Assembly (NCBI RefSeq): GCF_963576675.1
Contig: NC_088911.1
Location: 129,955,929-130,019,928, forward strand
Length of the DNA stretch: 64,000 nt
Origin: Euphorbia lathyris
Lineage: Eukaryota; Streptophyta; Magnoliopsida; Malpighiales; Euphorbiaceae
Reading direction: 5' to 3'
The translations under genes and the position numbers were made by a program. Positions within the stretch are counted from its first letter, which is position 1, and the number at the start of each line of letters is the position of its first letter. Below the pieces are notes generated by a model. That model did no database searches. It had not been told where the DNA came from and saw only the letters and a list, made by a program, of their open reading frames with translations. Shown here in pieces: positions 45,331 through 57,916 of this stretch.

Positions 45331-48300
45331 TTCAAATTTGGGGCAAAGTATGGAATATGAATTAAAAACCTTGCTTTTATTTCATTTAGTTATGTCACCA
45401 AAAAAAAAAAAAAAAAAGCAATTTTATTTCATTTAGTAGTTTATATTATATTATATCAAAAGATAAAACTTAAAATTATTAAAAATAATCAGCTTATAAA
45501 AATTAGATTTTAGGGATAAGGTGTACCCATGAGTAAAACTATCTCTAATGTTGGTTAGTTGGTTCAATTTTAAATATTATTATAACAAACACATATTTTA
45601 TATTTTATTCTCCATTAATAAAACATAAATTGATTCTAAAAAAATTATAACAAACAGACGGAATGACTCAAGTTTGAAAGTAAGGATAATTTAGTTATTT
45701 CCGAAGTCATAAACGGTAAAAAAATCTAATAAACAGACGGAATGACTAAACAGTTCACTGAGAAAAAGGTTAGGGACCTTACCATATGTTTTTGAAAATA
45801 CAAGGACTAAACAGTGTGTTTCATCAAAATATAGGGACTAATAAATTAATTACCCTATTATAAAACACATATATTTTGTTTTTTATTCTCCACTAATTAC
45901 ACATAAGTTGATTCTAAAAAAAATCATAATTTTTTTGTGATTTAATACTAGAATTGGAGAATAATATTTTTAAATTTGGTAAAATACATTATATTTTGAA
46001 CTATCATATGATGAGAAATTGAGGTCGGTCGGTTCTGGGTATACTGTGCTTCGATGTCTGTACCGAGAGTACAAAAGTTTTCCATCCTTTACCATGGGGT
46101 GAGATCCCCCGATTTATAGGTTTTTAGCCTGATGCGTTTAAGGTTGTGTTTTTCTTATACTTTAATACTTTATTAAAGATGTGTTTTAACAACGGAAAAC
46201 AAAATAAAACGCATAAAACCATATTGCAAAAATCACTTATATATATTAAAGTTGAAGAAATGATTATTTGTCACTACGGAATGAGAGACGTTCCCGTTAA
46301 TAGCTTGATTTTTCTCAGGCTTGGGATTATGAGGTAAAAATCGAGCTCCCTCTAGTTTACACTTGCAAAATGAGAACCGGGTTGAGCTTGCAAAAACCGA
46401 AACAATATAACCTACACCCGACAATCAACCCTTAACCAAAATCAATAGGAAGGTGGCAACTCCTCTTCTATTCTTCAATGTTCTTCATGTTCTAAGTTTT
46501 AGGAATAGTATTGGAGGCTTAAGAAAGATTCATTCATTAGCTTAACCCTAAGTTATTTTTAATAAGCCTTATATAGTAACCAATTAACACTTTAATTAAT
46601 TAAACAAAAAAACAAAATAATTGGCTTCTAAAACGGATTAAACGACTCCTAGATTTCAACGAGGGATTTGAATGTTATGAGTAAATGTAAATACTTAAAG
46701 TAAAATGACATGACATGGGATAATCAAGTACAATCATATAAAAGTTCTAAAAGTTTACAAAATTGAAAAGCTTCACTTTTGGCTCCAACTCTAAGTCCGG
46801 GTCTGGGCTTCTAAATTTCGAGTTTCTCCTTCGTTTTAGATTACATAATATAGAACCTGTTAATTTAAGAAAAGAAATTACAAAATATTGAAACGACGCG
46901 CAAGCCATATTTATAAACTTGTAAATTACAATCCATCAATTCTAAAGCATAAACTCATGTCACTCAAAAAACATATAATATACAACACATCAAAACCTTT
47001 TTGTTTTACCAATTAAAACATATTATGACCGAGTTTGAAATTTCACAAATAGAATCTCTAAAAATCATTCAATAATTTACTTATATAATAAGTAGTTCTT
47101 TTATGACACTATAATGTTCAGTACTTTAGAAACATTGCTAATTCATTTCCTTTAAAATGTATTCCGCGTGTTTTACTAAAAACATTTACTTTAATCTCAC
47201 CAATTTTCTGATCCAATTAACAAACTTAAATTAAGATTTATATTGTACTATATCTAATATGGATTAATTAGATTACCTTTGACCTTAAAAGTGGGCCTGG
47301 CCCAATAAATAATATAATATATAATATTATATCCATTTACAGTTACATATATAAATATATATCAATGACATTTTATTATACAAAATGTATTATCCAATAA
47401 TATATTTATATCCATAAAATTCGCATATATCCTTTACATCACATATATTAAAGACGTGCTTCGAGGTTTTTCAATCTCCGCGCTCATTAGATCTTAAATT
47501 CTCCTCACGGAAAGGAGATGGTCTATGTCGCTCTCTTTAATAACCAATTTTTATTTTCCTTTTTATATTATAAAAACAAGACAGATGCAAGGTCTTTAAT
47601 ATATGTTTGCAACATTTGGTCAAACAGGTTCTCAAACTAAACCGTTTGTAATTTAATTAATTTTATTTTAATTAAAACTAAAACTAATTTTAAACATCAT
47701 TTTATCCAACACCCCCCACCCCCCACATGAATAAAATTGGAAACGAGACGATTATTACATGGTGAAAACTTTCTAAAGTCGATAGTTGCATAAGATACGT
47801 ACGCAACAAGCTTTGAACATTCCCTTGTGAAAACATATTTATTTTATTGGCTAACTAGTAGACGTGATGTCCTTGAACTATTATGTTGTTTGTGTAAACG
47901 ATGATATACTCCACATATATACAAACATACCATGTTTTTTAGTTCTCATGGTTATATTCGGTACGGTCATGAATATCTCCTAGTTCAATAAGAGCTTTAG
48001 AGAACTAAACCACATTAGTCTCCTTTGAAGCAACCTCACTTCACTCTTACATATGTATTTCTCTTGCTAAAAAACGCATAAAGAATCATTAAAAACATAG
48101 TGTACGTTTTCCATTTTATTATCACTATTTACATCACAAGAATGGACCAGGGTTGAACCCCCAAGTGATAACACAAGGTTTATGCAATTAGGTTGTCCCT
48201 TTGAACCTGGATCTTGGGATCTCCAATCAACAAGGTAGAGTTTTCCTCCACATAACTCAATAAATTCTAACGGGTTTAACCTTTAGGTTAACGGATCTGT

Positions 48301-49048
48301 TGTGTTATCCTTTGATTCTCAAAATCAATAGAGCTGACACCCCCTTAAGACCAATTGACCAATGGTGTTATTATACGAAAGCTTTAGTCACATTCCTTTT
48401 AATGTCTTTACTTGGATGACATATGTTATAAGTGGAGTCAAATGTCAAGCGCGTACTAGCCACTATTCTACAATTACACCAGATGACCTATATTAAGGGG
48501 CAACAAAGTGTTATATTTTGTTGAGTTGAGGATGCTAATCTATTGTCCCGTGAATTAAGAGGCAAAGTGAGAAAAAAAAAGTATAAATTGAGGGGGCTGC
48601 GAATGTATTAAGTCAACAAAATATTTATGTTCGATAGTTATATTTGAAATTGATCCAATTTGCTAACCTTATGGATAAAATTTCTCATAGCTCCTAACTT
48701 TACGGATACAATTACATCATTTTAAATGTTAAAAATAAAATTACTTCTAAGAGTCAATGTTAGAAATATTTTTACATCTTATCCCTTTTATAAATAATAA
48801 ATAATTCAAAGCTTTATAAATGAAGCTAAAAGAATCCAACTCTAATTAAAAATTGAATTGAATTAAATTAGAGGAATTTACATAGGAGTTCAAATTTTAA
48901 AAATTATTTATAAGTTTGTAAAAAGAATTATGAATTATGTCATGCCTAATAATACTTAGCACGATTTTCATGGCCATTTTACCAACTAAACAATTTAGAG
49001 AATTTGACATTTGCAAAATAAAGATTAATAATTGAAATACAATATTTG

Positions 49049-49200
49049 ACAGGTGCCTTCTATGGTTACTTTGTTTTTGACAAAGTACCATTATTTGGTG
49101 TGTTTTCACCATTAGATGATAGATTAGAAAATTCATCCAATGGTGAAAACACACAAAGTAATGCTTACTTTGTTAAAAACAAAGTAGACATAGCATTTAC
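49049..49200. mobile_element. Foldback MITE, nearly whole element self-complementary
   Basis: The left half CTATGGTTACTTTGTTTTTG, then ACAAAGTA and GTGTGTTTTCACCATTAGATGA, is inverted in the right half (TCCAATGGTGAAAACACAC, TACTTTGTTAAAAACAAAGTAG, ACATAGCA). Arms of about 70 bp with few mismatches and a short AT-rich loop. No coding. A diverged relative is at 7421-7515. Confidence 0.8.
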
Positions 49201-52200
49201 CAAACAAATAAATATTATTATAAATTACAATTACATAAGAAAACAAAGGCCTAAAAGCTCATTATATGAGGAGTTGGACTTAATTTTGAACTTCTAATTT
49301 TATGAAGTTGTGTGGACCGCTAAGGCCCAATATGGACTAAACAGACCATATTTAAAGTAATGTATATATATTCAGAATTATCTTTTTTTCTTTTAACAGA
49401 CCAGAATTATCTTTAATATCCTCTATCTATATATATATATATATATATATAATGTATGAATTTAAAGTAATGCTTTTTATTTTGTTTAGTATATTTTTTT
49501 ATAGAAACTAAAAAATCTTGGAGAGTTTAATTGGGTTGTAGTGTAATTATTATCTCTAAGTTGAGCTGAGCTGAGTTGGATTTGGACAATATTACGGTCA
49601 ATGTAATATGATGTGGGAAAAAGTTTTACAGAAAAATAGCTTATAAGTGTTTGATAAATACACTAGTGGTCACATGTATCCTAAATGATCAAATAGATTT
49701 GATTAGTCACCATTGGATTTAGACGTGTTAAATTTAAGTCTTAGAATGTCCAACACCCAAATGTTTCATAATGTTATATCGAACATGGGTTTGACCCGAC
49801 TTATACATGTATTCGTCCAAAGCCCAAATGCCTCATCATGTTATATTGAAAATTAGACATATTTTCATAAATAAAAAATTAATATCAGTTTTTTTTTTGT
49901 AGAAAAGGAAAGAAAAACAAACAAACAAGACAGCTCAACCCGGGATCAGCCTAGGAAAACTGACCCCCACTGCATCCTCCAAGATCAAGGAAGAAATGAA
50001 GACCGGTGGAGAAGAAAAGGTAGAAAGACCCAACAAATCATAGTTCCCTTCCAAAGCAAGACGGTCCGCGACGCGGTTCTGCTCCCTATAAATATGAGCA
50101 AACTTAATAGACTTAAAAGAGGACCCAATCCTTTTAATGCCTCTAATAATGTTCAAGCTATTCCGGCAAACAAACTTTCCCTCAGAAATCATTTTAACCG
50201 CTTCTTGGTTATCTGACTCAACCAAAAGCTTCTTCACCCCTAAATCCTTAGCCAGTTTCAGGCCAGAGAAAATCCCCCAAAGCTCTGCAGAAAAGGAAGA
50301 ACCAATACCTAAATTATGAGAGAAGCCAGAAACCCACCTGCCTCCATCGTCTCTAAGGACCCCTCCTGTGGCGATTCTCCCGTCTCTCAGACAAGAACCA
50401 TCAGTGTTGAGCTTAACCACACCTTTGCTCGGCTTACACCAGCCTAAAAGATTGACCTCCTTCCTCTAAACCACCCTAGTAAGGGGTCTTCACCAAAACT
50501 CTCAACCAAGGTACTAATCTTTTTAGAAAAGAAATCAAGGACATTTGGCATAGAAACTACTCATCCTCCAAAGATCTCCTCGTTCCGTCACCTCCAAATC
50601 TGATGGCACACTACCACAAAAAGAAAAACACCTTGTTTCCCAGGCAAAAGAATCCCATTAATACCATCAACAAACCAATCATTTTCAGAATGGGATAAAA
50701 AGGAAGGAAGCACATCCTTAGGGAGAATTCTTCTCCAAACCTCTAAACTTTTCTCACAATCCCTGAGAGCATGCACAACGTCTCCTCAAACCCTCTGCAT
50801 CTGCCACAGGCTCCAGAATCCACCAGGTGCCTCATTTTCCTATCCGAGTTGGTAAGCAACCTATTCCTAGCCCCAAGCCACAGGAAGCTCCTAATGCGGT
50901 ATGGCACTTTTAAGCCCCAAATCGTCTTCCACACTCCTTGGGAAGAAGAATCCAAGCCCTGATAGAACTCCTGATAAGCAGATTTACACGAATAGGCCCC
51001 ATTGTTTGTCAGCGCCCAACAGTAACTATCATTATCCTCACTTTGATTATTAATGTGAACACCTCTAATAGACAGTAGCGATTCCAGACTGAGATAAGAT
51101 TCAAACTTATCCCAAATCCACTCACCCTCAAAATCCACTACATCAGCAATCCTCCAGTCCTGAATGTCCAACGGAGTTAAGGAAGTACAAACTTCCAATA
51201 AAGGCTTCTCACCTACCCAAATATCCTTCCAGAAACTGATGGACCTGCCATTACCCACATTCCACCCAATCCCAGAACAAAATTCAGCAAACACTGCACT
51301 AATGCCTTTCCAAAGAAAGGAACAATTAACCACTCTTTCCTTAGCCCCCCCCCCAACACCTTATCCTTTCGGTACTTCCCGCATAAGAGCTAGACCCACA
51401 GAGCTGAAGGACACTGCCACATTCGCCACAGGAGTTTCGTTAATAAGACTTTATTATTATCTTTAGCTTTCCTAATACCCAGACCTCTTGAATCTTTAGG
51501 CTGACAAACCTCACTCTAAGGCACAAGATGGATCTTTCTTCCCTCCTCAGCTTCCCCCCACAGGAACCTACAGTTAATTTTATCAAGATCTTTAAGCACA
51601 GGATCCGGAAGATGACAAGCCTACATAAAGATTGGGAGTCGCACAATTAACAGATTGAATTAATGTAAGGCGGCCAGCGAGAGAGAGAGTCTTGGCTTTC
51701 CATGTGGCACACTTCATATTAGCTTTATCCAAAGTATCTTTAAAAGACACTTTAGACACTCTCTCATTGTGGAGGGGAATACCCAGATACTTCCCGAGAG
51801 AGCCAGTCAGAGGAATACCCGACATATCACTTAACCTTTTACAGACTCTCTAGTTCATACTTTAGAGCACATCATCCTAGACTTCTGGACATTAAGTTTC
51901 TGCCCAGAGGCCCAACAGAAACAGTCAAGAATATCCATAATAATACTCAACTGCTCCTCATTACCTTCCAGAAAGATTAGGACATCATCTACAAAGAATA
52001 AGTGAGTCACCTGGGGACAAAAACTATTGATAGCCACAGGGTGGAAACTCTCATTATCAATAGCATCTTGAATCAGATGAGACAATCTCTCCATAGCAAT
52101 AACGAAAAGGAAGGGGCTCATAGGGTCACCCTGGCGGATTCCCCGGCCTGGAGAGAATTCCTCCAACATATCCCCATTAATCATAACTTGAAAAACAGGA

Positions 52201-52248
52201 GAAGATATACAAACCTTAATTAACCTTCTCCAACTGTCAGGGATCCTA

Positions 52249-53970
52249 TGTCACACCTGACCCTAAACGACCTCAATCGGCATCGGGCGTGAAATAGAAA
52301 GATCATAATTAATACTTAGGAGTCTCCAATTTATCTCAATATCATAATATCATATTATATTACAATTGAAATACCAAAGTTCTAACCATAATTCTAACAA
52401 TAAGCAGCCAACTTCCAAACCTCATCTAATCGGTCGGTAACCTTCTCTATATCCTGTACTTTATCACCTAAAAACATTAAAACATTTAAAAACGTGAGAC
52501 AAAAATCTCAGTAAAAAACTATCAGCTATAAAAACCAAGTTTACTTAACATAGCTACATATATACATTTAGAAAGTGATTTAATCAAAACCTTATAAAAT
52601 ATACTCAAAACCCAAGTTCATATAATTTTATTAAACCAATTCATAATCAAATAAATGTTTTATCAAACCAACTTGTAATCAAATAAGTGTTTTATCAAAC
52701 CAAATCGTATTCAAGCAAACATAAAACTTATATCAAAATCAATCATAACCGAAAACATAATCCAAATAAACTTAAAACATTGTATCCATCCTCGAGTTTC
52801 TCCCCTTAAGTATCAATAAATAACCACATATATAGTCGAGACGTCTCTTAACATTGCCTATCCCATATGGTCTTACCCAACACTTCGCTGCCATACCCAA
52901 TAGGTCTTCAGACTGTGTACATAGGCCATGTTCCTCACTGAACATGGTCTTCAAATATAAAAGCACCGATCCGGATAACTCTCGATGGATATAAAATCAT
53001 AAAATCATAACGTGCTCAAATATCCTTTCACGGTCAAATTCCAAACTATTTCATAATCATAAATCATTTGGCTACAATTAGCCCTTTTGTATCATCAAAA
53101 TCATATTTGGACTTCAATCCAAAATAATAACAATAATAACAGCAACCGATTTCTCAATCCAAAAACAATTCGTAATAAATCATCAAATTCCTTTTGTTCA
53201 ATATAGATATATATTGAAACCAAAAACATATATGTATATATGTAAATTAACCAAATTAAGTCTTAAATCAACATAATCAAATAAAATCTGAAATTCACAT
53301 AGAAGCATAATCAATAGCTTCGTTTGAACCATAATTTCACAATAAAAAGCAAAATCGTGAAAAACCCTAATCTACAAAATTCCTGCATAACCTTAAAATA
53401 TCACTTTCTGAAAATTCTTTGATTATATATATATATATATAAAACTCAAAATATAGTTGATAGTTACTTACCTTGGCTACTAATTAAAGACCACAAACCC
53501 GTTCAATTCGCCTTTAAACTCTGTCTAAGACATTTCCCTCCAAACACTGCCGAAACTCAAAAACTCTTCGGCTAGGACTTAGATCTATGTATAAGGATGC
53601 TATGTTTCAAATTTCGAGTAATTCGGACGGTCGAATCTCCATAAATCAAAGAAACGATGGAGAAACAGTTCAGAGAAAACGGATGAATTTGAAATGAATA
53701 AAAAAAAAAGAAAAGAATAAAGAAGAAGATGAAGGAAGATATGATTCCAGCGAATTTGGTGATATATATCCAAATTTGACAAATATCACGTTCGATACTT
53801 TATCTTTCGATAATCTTTTAAAATTATCCTAAACTTTTAATTTACACATAAAACTATCAAATTAACTCCAAACTTTTTCTATAGCACCAAATTAATATCA
53901 CACGCCTAATAATTATAATATATATTAATACCAATATATAAATTCTAGAAATTTAGACACGGACGTGACA
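52249..53970 (-). repeat. 3' LTR of the non-coding element
   Basis: Plus-strand start TGTCACACCTGACC and end GGACGTGACA. Contains an 8-bp duplication (ATCATAAT near 52340) missing from the other LTR. Confidence 0.92.
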
Positions 53971-53984
53971 ATTCTCCCCACCTT
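53971..53984 (-). other. Polypurine tract of the non-coding element
   Basis: Minus strand AAGGTGGGGAGAAT immediately before the 3' LTR start TGTCACGTCC. Confidence 0.75.
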
Positions 53985-56182
53985 AAGAAATTTCGTCCAC
54001 GAAATTCATAATCACTAATCTATCTTAATTTTCTTCCTTAAATAATCTTTAAGCTCACGAAGTTATTTCTAATCATCAAAATTCCTCATAATCATCATTA
54101 GACCACAAATTCTAATGTTTCCTTTCATTAACTTCATCATTTATCAATATCGACATCTTATATACTCTTAGTAACTCTAAACTTCAACCTAGTCAATTCC
54201 ATCATCAATAAATCACCAATAACTCCACAATAAAACTTCAAATATCATATATTCAATTTTATATGATATGATACACTTTATTTTCATATCTTCCTATCAT
54301 TATCAAATTTCACTTTAATAAATTTAAATCACAATTGATTACATCAATTGCATATATATTAAATATATTTCACCTATCTCCAAGTTCTATATACTTCAAA
54401 AATATCACTTTTGAACCGCTAATATGTACAATATTATATTTTCCTTAACCTTTAAATAATCTGAATCAATGATTTGTATCAACATATAATCTTACTTCAT
54501 CATAATAATAATACTTATATCTAAAAAATTTCACTCCAATCTTGATGAATACGAATTCCAAGTCATCATCATCAATCAAATATAAACCTTATATCGATAA
54601 CATATTTCCTCTATGAATATCACCTTGACTTATTTATTTTCGTAAAACCTGTATAATCAAATCCTCACAATAAGACAAATCAATATAGATCATTCTTATA
54701 CCCATCATCCTACATCCAATTAACAACTTCAACTAAATTTAAGTTTCTCATCAAACTATATGGATAACAAATACGATTTACTTAAATCGCAATGTGAAAG
54801 TTTTTGAAATCTCCAAGCAATATCATCAAACACAATAAAAGCCTAAATTTTTTATAATGTCATTCAATTTCTTTATTTGATCTATAACTACTTTATGTAA
54901 ATTTAGACTATAATAAACTTCAATCTTTTCTCCAAACCATATAATCAAGGAAGATAGAGTACCTAAATTATGATAATCGATGTTTTGTTTTTTCAAACTT
55001 CAAATAATATCTCTACATCCATAAAAGTCAATAAATCTATAATATCATTCGATTTTCTTATTTGACCTATAAACACTCAATTTGATCCTTATATAAACTT
55101 AAACCATAAAATCACACAAACTTCACTAAAAATAACTTCTATTAACCATATATGTACTACAAAATTTCAATTATCAACATATCTATCCTCTTATATTATA
55201 TTTATCTCTTAATTTCCTACCTCAAACTATGCTTAAGATCAGAAAAATTTGTCCTCAAAATTCATATTTTACTTATTTCCTCAAACATCAAATATATTCT
55301 CCCACATTACTTCTCATTGATCACTACCATCGGTATCTCTCTAAACATCATTTATATAACTCTCAATAATTCTAAACCTCAACCCGATAAAATTCAACAA
55401 TAGATTTGTACTTTGAATGCGGATATCATTTATTCCAATTACGATTCCATAACTTATTAACCTCCTATCCTAAGCTCCAATTTATAATCAACCTCCAAAA
55501 TAATTAATTGAAATCTCCGCATTTTCGGTTTCTTAATCACATATATATGAACTTCAAAACTCATCATATCATTTCAAAGTCTCCTAACCTTACTTCACAT
55601 CTGAGATACGTATATTTTTCAGCCACTATTAAACTCTCAAACATTAATTCCAAGTCATACTAAGGAGAAAAATCAAACAAAAACCAAATTCTGGTTTAAA
55701 GCTAAAATGGCCAACATATGTCGTTTCCAGCATAACATTTTCATACAGAGTCCGATTAAGGCGATTCAAAAACCTCTGGAAACGTAAGATAATAATAAAG
55801 AACTTTCATTCAGGACTCTATGAAAGATTCGGCCTCTATCTGGTCGAAAAATGCATCATAAGATTAAGATGCGGATCTGATTCTCCCGCAACACTTATAT
55901 AGACAATTCTCTATTATCTCTAGATGTTCATACACCCAATATTTTACTAACCATCAAATCTCATTTCTACCATTCATTAGCTAGTTACTCAATCCTCGAA
56001 AAATTGCAAATTATTCCTTAGCTTGCATCAAATATCCATATTCCTCCATTACTATCGATTATTTCTTAGCTATCACCAAATATTCATATTCCTCAATTAC
56101 TATCGATTATTTCTTAGGTATCACCAAATATCGATATGTCTCAATTACTATCAACCTTAGGTCCGAAGAATTTAACCTAGAG
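53985..56182 (-). other. Internal region of the LARD-like element, no genes
   Basis: AT-rich and nearly devoid of G on the plus strand. The longest frame (83 codons, 55152-55403) is low-complexity and antisense to the element. No gag, protease, RT or integrase motif seen in either strand. Confidence 0.85.
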
Positions 56183-56193
56183 CTCTGATACCA
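56183..56193 (-). other. Primer-binding site of the non-coding element
   Basis: Minus strand TGGTATCAGAG, three bases from the 5' LTR end, complementary to the end of initiator tRNA-Met. Confidence 0.85.
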
Positions 56194-56196
56194 AAC

Positions 56197-57916
56197 TGTC
56201 ACACCCGACCCTAAACGACCTCAATCGGCATCGGGTGTGAAATAGAAAGATCATAATCAATACTTAGGAGTCTCCAATTTATCTCAATATCATATTATAT
56301 TACAATTGAAATACCAAAGTTCTAACCATAATTCTAACAATAAGCAGCCAACTTCCAAACCTCATCTAATCGGTCGGTAACCTTCTCTATATCCTGTACT
56401 TTATCACCTAAAAACATTAAAACATTTCAAAACGTGAGACAAAAATCTCAGTAAGAAGCTATCAGCTATAAAAACCAAGTTTACTTAACATAGCTACATA
56501 TATACATTTAGAAAGTGATTTAATCAAAACCTTATAAAATATACTCAAAACCCAAGTTCATATAATTTTATTAAACCAATTAATAATCAAATAAATGTTT
56601 TATCAAACCAACTTATAATCAAATAAGTGTTTTATCAAACCAAATCGTATTCAAGCAAACATAAAAATTATATCAAAATCAATCATAACCAAAAACATAA
56701 TCCAAATGAACTTAAAACATTGTATCCATCCTCGAGTTTCTCCCCTTAAGTATCAATCAATAACCACATATATAGTCGAGACGTCTCTTAACATTGCCTA
56801 TCCCATATGGTTTTACCCAACACTTCGCTGCCATACCCAATAGGTCTTCAGACTGTGTACACAGGCCATGTCCCTCACTGAACATGGTCTTCAAATATAA
56901 AACCACCGATCCGGATAACTCTCGATGGATATAAAATCATAAAATCATAACGTGCTCAAATATCATTTCACAATCAAATTCCAAACTATTTCATAATCAT
57001 AAATCATTTGGCTACAATTAGCCCTTTTGTATCATCAAAATCATATTTGGACTTCAATCCAAAATAATAACAATAATAACCGCAACCGATTTCTCAATCC
57101 AAAAACAATTCGTAATAAATCATCAAATTCCTTTTGTTCAATATAGATATATATTGAAACCAAAAACATATATGTATATATGTAAATCAACCAAATTAAA
57201 GCCTTAAATCAACATAATCAAGTAAAATCTAAAATTCACATAGAAGCATAATCAATAGCTTCGTTTGAACCATAATTTCACAATAAAAAGCAAAATCGTG
57301 AAAAACCCCAATTTACAAAATTCCTGCATAACCTTAAAATATCACTTTCTGAAAATTCTTTGATTATATATATATCCATATACATAAAACTCAAAATATA
57401 GTTGAAAGTTACTTACCTTGGCTACTAATTAAAGACCACAAACCCGTTCAATTCGCCTCTAAACTCTGTCTAAGACATTTCCCTCTAAACACTGCCGAAA
57501 CTCAAAAACTCTTTGGCTATGACTTAGATCTATGTATAAGGATACTATGTTTCAAATTTCGAGTGATTCGGATGGTTGAATCTCCATAAATCAAAAAAAC
57601 GGTGGAGAAACGGTTCAGAGAAAACAGATGAATTTGAAATGAATAAAAAAGAAAAGAAAAGAATAAAGAAGATGATGAAGGAAGATATGATTCCAGCGAA
57701 TTTGGTGATATATATCCAAATTTGACAAATATCACGTTTGATTCTCTATCTTTTTATAATCTTTTAAAATTATCCTAAACTTTTAATTTACACATAAAAC
57801 TATCAAATTAACTCCAAACTTTTTCTATAGCACCAAATTAATATCACACGCCTAATAATTATAATATATATTAATACCAATGTATAAATTCTAGAAATCT
57901 AGACACGGACGTGACA
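56197..57916 (-). repeat. 5' LTR of the non-coding element
   Basis: Plus-strand start TGTCACACCCGACC and end GGACGTGACA. Near-identical by eye to 52249-53970. Confidence 0.92.

Larger units (their letters stand above)
52249..57916 (-). mobile_element. Non-coding LTR retrotransposon (LARD/large-TRIM-like), TSD TCCTA
   Basis: 5668 bp: LTRs 52249-53970 (1722 bp) and 56197-57916 (1720 bp), internal region 53971-56196 (2226 bp). TCCTA flanks both ends (52244-52248, 57917-57921). The primer site (minus strand TGGTATCAGAG, 56183-56193) and polypurine tract show minus orientation. The internal region has no frame over about 85 codons and no pol motif, so it must rely on enzymes from another element. 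LTRs differ by scattered substitutions and a few indels, so it is older than the chromovirus. The interior is strongly G-poor on the plus strand. Confidence 0.93.

Noticed and set aside
51164..51466. 100-codon plus-strand frame
   Set aside because: Antisense to the zinc-knuckle RVT part of the LINE.
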